Source: Actinobacteria bacterium casp-actino8
Lineage (GTDB): Bacteria > Actinomycetota > Acidimicrobiia > Acidimicrobiales > Ilumatobacteraceae
NCBI GenBank assembly: GCA_001510455.1
Contig: LFFH01000046.1
Coordinates: 1-10,981 of the forward strand
Direction: 5' to 3'
DNA: 10,981 bases
Positions 7,020-10,981 of the stretch are shown piece after piece. Under the pieces are notes generated by a model, which saw nothing but the letters and a program-made list of their open reading frames with translations, searched no databases and was not told where the DNA came from. The first letter of the stretch is position 1. Every line of letters starts with the position of its first letter. The position numbers were made by a program, and so were the translations under genes.

Positions 7020-7327
7020 TGCAGATCGCTCGTGACACCACCTGGCCCGAGATCTCCTTCGAGGAAAGAATCGGCACCGCCGAGTTCCGTATCCACGAAC
7101 GCGCTCACATCGTCGTCGACGGAGACACGTGTCGCGGCTGCTCCACCCGTGAATGCGTGACCGCGTGTCCGGCGAATCTGTTCGTGCCGACGAGTGACGG
7201 TGGCATCCTCTTCAACTACGAGAACTGCTTCGAATGCGGCACGTGCTACATGGTGTGCAACAAGGAAGGGGCGATCAGTTGGTCGTATCCCGAGGGCGGT
7301 TTCGGCATCGTCTTCCATCGGACGTGA
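7019..7327 (+). CDS. fixX: FixX-like ferredoxin with eight cysteines
   Basis: A 102-residue ferredoxin that partners FixC. The second motif is a full [4Fe-4S] site, CX2CX2CX3C (C70, C73, C76, C80) in CFECGTCYMVC, and the tail ISWSYPEGGFGIVF is the FixX signature. A first set, C38-X2-C41-X4-C46-X3-C50-P, could bind a second cluster, although its middle spacing is longer than the normal CX2CX2CX3CP. E. coli and rhizobial FixX, as I recall them, keep only one cluster, so this protein may carry two. Its start overlaps the fixC stop by one base (TGATG), and AGAGGA about 9 bases upstream is a plausible ribosome-binding site. It is followed after 4 bases by the ETF beta gene. Assignment of family is firm; cluster number is inferred. 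Confidence 0.92.
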   Translation: MQIARDTTWPEISFEERIGTAEFRIHERAHIVVDGDTCRGCSTRECVTACPANLFVPTSDGGILFNYENCFECGTCYMVCNKEGAISWSYPEGGFGIVFHRT

Positions 7328-7331
7328 TCTC

Positions 7332-8117
7332 GTGACGATCGCGGTCTGTCTGAAGTGGGTCACACCGATCGGTGCGAGTGACGATCGATTCGCTGGCGTG
7401 TCGGCGGCCGACCAAGCCGCACTCGAATCGGCCCTCGTCTGGGCCGAACACCGTGACACCGAGGTGATCGTGGTGACGCTCGGCCCCATCGGTGCCGAGC
7501 GAGCCCTTCGTGACGCGCTGGCGTGCGGTGCCGCTCGTGCGGTTCGTATCGATGCCGACCCGAACGCCGCGAGTGTCGACGTGGCCCGGACCGTGGCCCC
7601 ACATGTCGCATCGGCCGAACTGATCGTGTGCGGCGACTATTCCCTCGATCGTGGCTCCGGCTCGTTTCCGGCCCACCTGGCCGATGAACTCGGCATCGAA
7701 CAGGCACTCGGTCTCATCGGTCTCGACGTCGGTCGAGTCGAGGGTTCGATACGAGCGGTACGGCGACTCGACGGTGGTCGACGCGAGATCTTGTCGATCA
7801 CACCGCGCGCAGTGCTCTCGCTCGAGGGATCAGTCGCTCGCCTTCGCCGCGCGCCACTTCGCGCACTATTGGCCGCCGATCGACTCTCGATCGACGTGCA
7901 CACGGCCGCCCTGCACAGCGACGAACTGGTCGTCGTTCCCTACCGTCCTCGGGCACGCGTGCTCGCGGCACCCTCAGGTTCGTCGGCTCTCGATCGCGTG
8001 CGGGTCCTCACCGACGCCGGAACCGCCACTGCTCGTGCCGAAACCGTCGAGCTGCCACCCGACGAAGCGGCCGATCGCATTCTCGACGCATTGCGCGACT
8101 GGGGCTACCTGACATGA
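7332..8117 (+). CDS. etfB: Electron transfer flavoprotein beta subunit (FixA-like), mycofactocin-associated
   Basis: A 261-residue ETF beta subunit, the partner of the alpha subunit encoded at 4747-5706; it binds AMP or, in bifurcating ETFs, a second FAD. Family marks are MTIAVCLKWV at the start, ALESALVWAEHRDTEVIVVTLGP (residues 30-52), RALRDALACGAARAVRI (57-73), ELIVCGDYSLDRGSGSFPAHLA (96-117) and the beta signature around 144-182, with R-x-L-D-G-G and ITPRAVLSLEGSV. The C-terminal arm LPPDEAADRILDALRDWGYL (241-260) is the normal alpha-embracing tail. The GTG start lies 4 bases after the fixX stop; the preceding frame back to 7194 overlaps fixX. No strong ribosome-binding sequence is visible, so it probably relies on coupled translation. 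The last bases form ATGA with mftE. Whether it bifurcates cannot be settled by eye. Confidence 0.92.
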   Translation: MTIAVCLKWVTPIGASDDRFAGVSAADQAALESALVWAEHRDTEVIVVTLGPIGAERALRDALACGAARAVRIDADPNAASVDVARTVAPHVASAELIVCGDYSLDRGSGSFPAHLADELGIEQALGLIGLDVGRVEGSIRAVRRLDGGRREILSITPRAVLSLEGSVARLRRAPLRALLAADRLSIDVHTAALHSDELVVVPYRPRARVLAAPSGSSALDRVRVLTDAGTATARAETVELPPDEAADRILDALRDWGYLT

Positions 8118-8782
8118 CCTCGGCCGAGGTCGCCGCCCTCGCCGCGCCGATCCTCCTCGTGCCGGTCGGGTCGTTCGAACAACACGGCCCCCACCTGCCT
8201 CTCGACACCGACACTCTCATCGCCGTGCAGTTGGCATGGGAAGCCCAACGACGACTCGACCTCGACTCGATGATCGGCCCGCCGATCACGGTGTCGGCGA
8301 GTGGTGAACATCAGGGTTTCGCCGGCACGTTGTCGATCGGCACCGAGACGACGGCGGCCGTTCTGGTGGAGATCGTGCGTTCAGCCGAGTGGGCTCGTGG
8401 TGTCGTGTTCGTGAACGGCCACGGTGGAAACGTCGCTGCCTTCGACCGAGCGGGTGCCGTGTTCACGAGTGAAGGTCGCAACGTTCTGGTGTGGTCGCCG
8501 TCGGCCGCTCCCGACGACGACGCGCACGCCGGACGGACCGAGACATCGGTCATCGCCCATCTCCATCCCCACACCGTTGACTGGAGTGCTGTGGCTCCCG
8601 GCAACACCTCTCCGCTCGTCGACCTTCTGCCGTCGATGCGAGCCGGTGGTGTGCGAGCGGTCAGCGACTCGGGAGTCCTCGGCGACCCCACTGGTTCGAG
8701 CGCCGAACTTGGGGCGCGCATCTTCGAACGTTGGTGTGACGATCTGGTGAGTGCCGTCGTCGTGTGGAGTGCTCACCGATGA
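8114..8782 (+). CDS. mftE: Mycofactocin creatininase-family peptidase MftE
   Basis: A 222-residue metal-dependent amidohydrolase of the creatininase family. MftE removes the leader from the radical-SAM-modified MftA peptide, leaving the C-terminal Val-Tyr-derived core that becomes mycofactocin. Likely metal ligands are visible by family analogy: E22 and H24 in VGSFEQHGPHLPLDTD, D33 at the end of that motif, H103 in NGHGGN, and E143 in HAGRTETS. The second-shell glutamate of creatinine amidohydrolase (GHYEN) is replaced by glycine here, as in MftE-type members. The N terminus is short, beginning only 12 residues before the first strand, and length is close to the family's usual 230-250. Start and stop overlap neighbours by 4 bases each (ATGA), giving tight coupling between etfB and mftF. 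A non-mycofactocin creatininase is possible on sequence alone, but adjacency to MftF makes MftE the best call. Confidence 0.87.
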   Translation: MTSAEVAALAAPILLVPVGSFEQHGPHLPLDTDTLIAVQLAWEAQRRLDLDSMIGPPITVSASGEHQGFAGTLSIGTETTAAVLVEIVRSAEWARGVVFVNGHGGNVAAFDRAGAVFTSEGRNVLVWSPSAAPDDDAHAGRTETSVIAHLHPHTVDWSAVAPGNTSPLVDLLPSMRAGGVRAVSDSGVLGDPTGSSAELGARIFERWCDDLVSAVVVWSAHR

Positions 8783-10176
8783 CGACCCGGACGGTTCGCT
8801 TCCGACTCGATTCGTCATGGTGGCGACATCGTTCGTCCTCGGCCGACGGTACACACGACACGGTGGTGGCCGGATCACCACTGCGGCTGTTCCGACTCGG
8901 CACCGCTGGCTCTCGCCTGGCCGACGTGCTCGAATCGGACGGCACCGTCCCGGCCGGCACCGAATCCCTCGCCGAACGCTTCGTGAGTGCCGGCGCGATC
9001 CATCCGATCGTCGAACCCGACCCGGCCCCCGGCTTCGATCACACGACGGTCGTCGTACCCACTCACGGTGAACGGCACACCGATCTGACCGCTCTGGTCG
9101 CCGAACTACGTCGACAGGGATTCGACGAGATCGTCGTAGTCGACGACGGGACACGCTTCCCCCTCGCCCCGATCGAAGGCGCCATGGTGATCAGGCGGGA
9201 CGTCGTCGGAGGGCCAGCCGCCGCTCGTAACACCGGCGCTTCCACGAGCACTCGCGACGTGATCGTCTTTCTCGACGCCGATACCCGACCGACACCCGAC
9301 TTCTTCGCCACTTTGTGGCCGCACTTCGATGACGAACGCATCGCAGCCGTCGCGCCCCGTGTGATGAGCGCACCCGGTCCGGGAATCGTCGCCGCGTACG
9401 AAGTCGACTCCTCACCACTCGATCTCGGTGACGTACCGGCTCGCGTTCGTCCCGGTACTCGGGTGTCGTACGTACCGGCCGCCGCGATCGCAGTACGCCG
9501 TTCGATCTTCGAAGAGGTCGGGGGTTTCGACGAGAGCATGCGCTTCGGTGAGGACGTCGACTTCGTGTGGCGCGTGACGGCAACCGAACGATCCGTTCGC
9601 TACGAACCGTCGTCGGTCGTGCATCACGTACCACGCTCGTCACTCGGCCAACTCACCCGTCAACGATTCGGATACGGAACCGCGGCGGCCCGCCTCGAGG
9701 CCCGCCATCCGGGTTCGGTACGGCCACTGCGGATCAACCGATGGAGTGCGATCGGCTGGGCGCTCGTCGGACTCGGCCATCCCTTCCTCGGAGTGACGGT
9801 GGGCGCCGGATCGACGGCGGCTCTCGCCGACAAGATGCGGTCGGCTCCCGATCGCAGGGTCGTGGCCGGTCGCTTGGCCGGTCTCGGCAATCTGCACGCA
9901 GGTCGCCTGATCGCGTCCGCTGTCACCCGCACCTGGTGGCCGATCGCAGTGACACTGTCACTCGTGTCGAGGCGAGCTCGCCGAGTGCTGTTGGTGTCGG
10001 CCATCGTCCCGAATCTCTGGCGATGGAATCGCCGACGCTCCTCCACCACCGCCGACATCGATCCGTTGCGCTACGTCGCCCTACGACTGATCGACGACGC
10101 GAGTTACGGAGCAGGTGTCTGGAGTGGTGCGAATCGCGAAGGTCGTTGGGAAGCGATCACGCCGCGCTTCGACTGA
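8779..10176 (+). CDS. mftF: Mycofactocin glycosyltransferase MftF (GT2 family)
   Basis: A 465-residue GT-A fold glycosyltransferase. In mycobacteria MftF adds a beta-1,4-glucose chain to (pre)mycofactocin. Residues 1-80 form the MftF-type N-terminal region (RFRLDSSWW, then AGSPLRLFRLGTAG at 31-44). The GT2 domain spans about 88-300: TTVVVPTHGERHTDL, VVVDDGT (119-125), GGPAAARNTG (144-153), the DxD metal/nucleotide-sugar site FLDADTR (D166, D168), PAAAIAVRR, and GGFDESMRFGEDVDFVWRV with the catalytic-site ED (259-260). Residues 323-345 and 385-412 are hydrophobic and may hold it to the membrane. The ATG at 8779 overlaps the mftE stop (ATGA), with GGAG about 10 bases upstream; an in-frame GTG at 8764 is less likely. 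Its end overlaps the convergent DUF4395 gene by 20 bp. The mycobacterial mftG gene does not follow. Confidence 0.87.
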   Translation: MTTRTVRFRLDSSWWRHRSSSADGTHDTVVAGSPLRLFRLGTAGSRLADVLESDGTVPAGTESLAERFVSAGAIHPIVEPDPAPGFDHTTVVVPTHGERHTDLTALVAELRRQGFDEIVVVDDGTRFPLAPIEGAMVIRRDVVGGPAAARNTGASTSTRDVIVFLDADTRPTPDFFATLWPHFDDERIAAVAPRVMSAPGPGIVAAYEVDSSPLDLGDVPARVRPGTRVSYVPAAAIAVRRSIFEEVGGFDESMRFGEDVDFVWRVTATERSVRYEPSSVVHHVPRSSLGQLTRQRFGYGTAAARLEARHPGSVRPLRINRWSAIGWALVGLGHPFLGVTVGAGSTAALADKMRSAPDRRVVAGRLAGLGNLHAGRLIASAVTRTWWPIAVTLSLVSRRARRVLLVSAIVPNLWRWNRRRSSTTADIDPLRYVALRLIDDASYGAGVWSGANREGRWEAITPRFD

Positions 10177-10654
10177 GCCGACCGGTGATGTCGGCGCACT
10201 CGGCGCACACGCTCTCGGGAACCACACCGAGGCGGATCAGACCACTGAACACGACGCAGCCGAGGCAGAAACCGGCGAAGGCTTCCAGACTCGCCGCCAC
10301 GAGCAACATGGCGATCACCACGACCGCCGCCGTGTCGGCACCGACCAGTTCGAGCACCAGCGCCGTGACCGAGAAGGCGACGCCGATTCCCTGAGCGAAG
10401 CGCTTCGGAGGTCCGGGTACCCACGACGGCTCACGATCGAGCGTCGGCACGATGACCTGGGTGACCAATCGACCGAGCGGGCTGAAACGTGGACCGCTCG
10501 CCACTCGAGCCACGAATCCGTAGGCCAGCGGAACGAGCACCCACCATTCTCGAATCACGAGGAAGAGAACCGCCTGGACGACCACCCCGGTGGCCACCAA
10601 ACGGGCCGAGAGTTCGTTGACCGGATGGGGGAACGAGAAGAGGCGGGACGACAT
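10157..10654 (-). CDS. DUF4395 family membrane protein
   Basis: A 165-residue membrane protein of the DUF4395 family, whose function is not established; relatives often sit beside thioredoxin-like or rhodanese proteins, which suggests a role in thiol or sulfur redox at the membrane. The family start FPHPVNELSARLVA is at residues 8-21. Four hydrophobic segments are visible at about 19-34, 38-49, 89-104 and 109-127. The conserved cysteine pair is at 130-133 (CLGC, in GFCLGCVVF), and a second CxxC lies at the tail (C150-A-E-C153). The ATG at 10654 is chosen because TAGCCT is 7 bases upstream with TTGTTT 17 bp beyond it, and because the protein then starts at the family motif. The frame stays open to 10888 through the repeat region, which is not expected to be translated. 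No thioredoxin partner is present in the window. Confidence 0.85.
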   Translation of the reverse strand: MSSRLFSFPHPVNELSARLVATGVVVQAVLFLVIREWWVLVPLAYGFVARVASGPRFSPLGRLVTQVIVPTLDREPSWVPGPPKRFAQGIGVAFSVTALVLELVGADTAAVVVIAMLLVAASLEAFAGFCLGCVVFSGLIRLGVVPESVCAECADITGRLSRSAA

Positions 10655-10661
10655 GGGGCCG

Positions 10662-10690
10662 AGGCTAGATCCGAATTCCCGACCAAACAA
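10662..10690 (-). promoter_or_regulatory. Promoter of the DUF4395 gene (-35 and -10)
   Basis: On the minus strand TTGTTT (10685-10690) is followed by exactly 17 bases and TAGCCT (10662-10667), then 7 bases to the ATG at 10654. It is the only promoter in the window where both hexamers are recognisable. Confidence 0.6.
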
Positions 10691-10723
10691 CTCGTATTTA
10701 TCCCGACCCCTCCATCCCTTGGA

Positions 10724-10770
10724 GTTCTGTTGGTGGAGTTCTGTTGGTGGTGTTCTGTTGGTGTTCTGGG
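10724..10770 (+). repeat. Short tandem repeat, GTTCTGTTGGT core
   Basis: Three head-to-tail copies of GTTCTGTTGGT begin at 10724, 10738 and 10752. The first two are each followed by GGA or GGT, making 14-base units; the third runs straight into a fourth, partial copy (GTTCTGGG, 10763-10770), which is also the left edge of the long palindrome. The array lies upstream of both divergent genes. It reads as a product of slippage, or as a set of direct-repeat protein-binding sites. Confidence 0.8.
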
Positions 10771-10811
10771 TGAAGGATCCGTCGAAAATCGACGGATCCT
10801 TCACCCAGAAC
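10763..10811. repeat. Perfect 23-bp inverted repeat with a 3-base loop
   Basis: Bases 10763-10785 are the exact reverse complement of 10789-10811, separated by AAA. The arms carry GGGTGAAGGATCCGTCGA and its complement. The element lies in the 189-bp gap between the divergent DUF4395 and racemase genes, and its right arm ends 20 bases before the racemase -10, so it covers the -35 zone. No T-run follows on either strand. It could be an operator, a cruciform-forming element, a small dispersed palindrome, or a barrier to read-through. Confidence 0.85.
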
Positions 10812-10831
10812 GCCCCTGCTCGCCTCGTCGG

Positions 10832-10837
10832 TAGGGT
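10832..10837 (+). promoter_or_regulatory. -10 box for the alanine racemase-like gene
   Basis: TAGGGT lies 6 bases before the GTG at 10844, implying a leaderless start. The matching -35 zone (near 10809-10814) overlaps the end of the palindrome and shows no consensus hexamer. Confidence 0.5.
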
Positions 10838-10843
10838 CGCAGT

Positions 10844-10981
10844 GTGGCCCTGGTCCTCGAGGTCGATCGTTCCCGCTGGGACTCCCACGTCTCGGCCGTT
10901 GCCGAACGGGTGCCGCAGCTCATCCCGGTGGTCAAGGGCAACGGCTACGGCCTCGGCCGGGACTGGCTGGCCGCCCGGGCG
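10844..10981 (+). CDS. Alanine racemase-like PLP enzyme, N-terminal fragment
   Basis: Only the first 46 residues are present; the gene continues past the right edge. The fragment has the fold-type III pyridoxal-phosphate lead-in: LVLEVDRSRWDSHV forms the first strand and helix, and LIPVVKGNGYGLGR holds the lysine expected to bind PLP (K31). In housekeeping alanine racemase this segment is normally KANAYGHG; here both alanines are glycine and the histidine is leucine, a form I associate with a divergent actinobacterial racemase group, possibly cell-wall related. L-to-D alanine conversion is therefore likely but not certain; another amino acid racemase is possible. The GTG at 10844 is chosen for its TAGGGT box 6 bases upstream and because translation starts right at the first conserved strand. 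Confidence 0.75.
   Translation, partial: MALVLEVDRSRWDSHVSAVAERVPQLIPVVKGNGYGLGRDWLAARA

Noticed and set aside
10763..10811. Palindrome as a standard intrinsic terminator
   Set aside because: It lies upstream of both flanking genes, no gene transcribes toward it from close by, and neither side has a T-run.
10115..10834. 239-codon plus-strand open frame across the DUF4395 gene and the repeats
   Set aside because: It is antisense to DUF4395, Arg/His/Glu-rich, and its tail is only a translation of the tandem repeat and palindrome.
10655..10843. mftA-like precursor peptide or small RNA gene in the intergenic region
   Set aside because: No short frame ends in a Val-Tyr core with the expected Gly/Cys context, and apart from the repeats and palindrome nothing with RNA-gene structure is recognisable.
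1..10981. tRNA, rRNA, CRISPR arrays, insertion sequences, phage genes
   Set aside because: None was recognised on either strand by eye; gene content and spacing are those of ordinary chromosome.

Overview
The window reads as a high-GC actinobacterial chromosome segment. It most resembles Acidimicrobiia (Ilumatobacter-like), judged from codon use, a mycofactocin-type gene content, actinobacterial protein styles, and -10 boxes lying 6-8 bases before ATG/GTG starts. The lineage is an inference. Nothing here looks like a phage, transposon, CRISPR array or RNA gene, and the window is almost fully coding.

Left part (1-1945): a truncated DNA methyltransferase of the TSPPY type (minus strand) stands head to head with plsY, the acyl-phosphate glycerol-3-phosphate acyltransferase. 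plsY runs tail to tail, with abutting stop codons, into a classical short-chain dehydrogenase (SDR). The SDR is in turn head to head, 37 bp apart, with a large flavin/[4Fe-4S] oxidoreductase of the FadH/Old Yellow Enzyme class (1983-3965), which resembles the form associated with mycofactocin systems. A DedA-family membrane protein follows (4021-4674).

Centre (4747-10176): a tight operon of six genes joined by 1-4 base overlaps or a 4-base gap: ETF alpha (etfA/fixB-like), a FixC-like ETF:quinone oxidoreductase, a FixX-like ferredoxin, ETF beta (etfB/fixA-like), mftE (mycofactocin creatininase-family peptidase) and mftF (mycofactocin glycosyltransferase). This physically joins maturation and glycosylation of the peptide-derived redox cofactor mycofactocin to a complete electron route from flavoprotein to quinone. 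The precursor gene mftA, the binding protein mftB, the radical-SAM gene mftC, and mftD and mftG are not in the window.

Right part (10157-10981): a DUF4395 membrane protein (minus strand, overlapping the end of mftF by 20 bp), then a 189-bp divergent intergenic region holding short tandem repeats fused to a perfect 23-bp palindrome, then the start of an alanine-racemase-like gene that runs off the window.

A recurring theme is that every apparent operon-first gene (8 of 8) has a TAnnnT-like box 6-8 bases before its start codon, as expected for leaderless transcripts. Most genes inside the central operon start by stop/start overlap instead.
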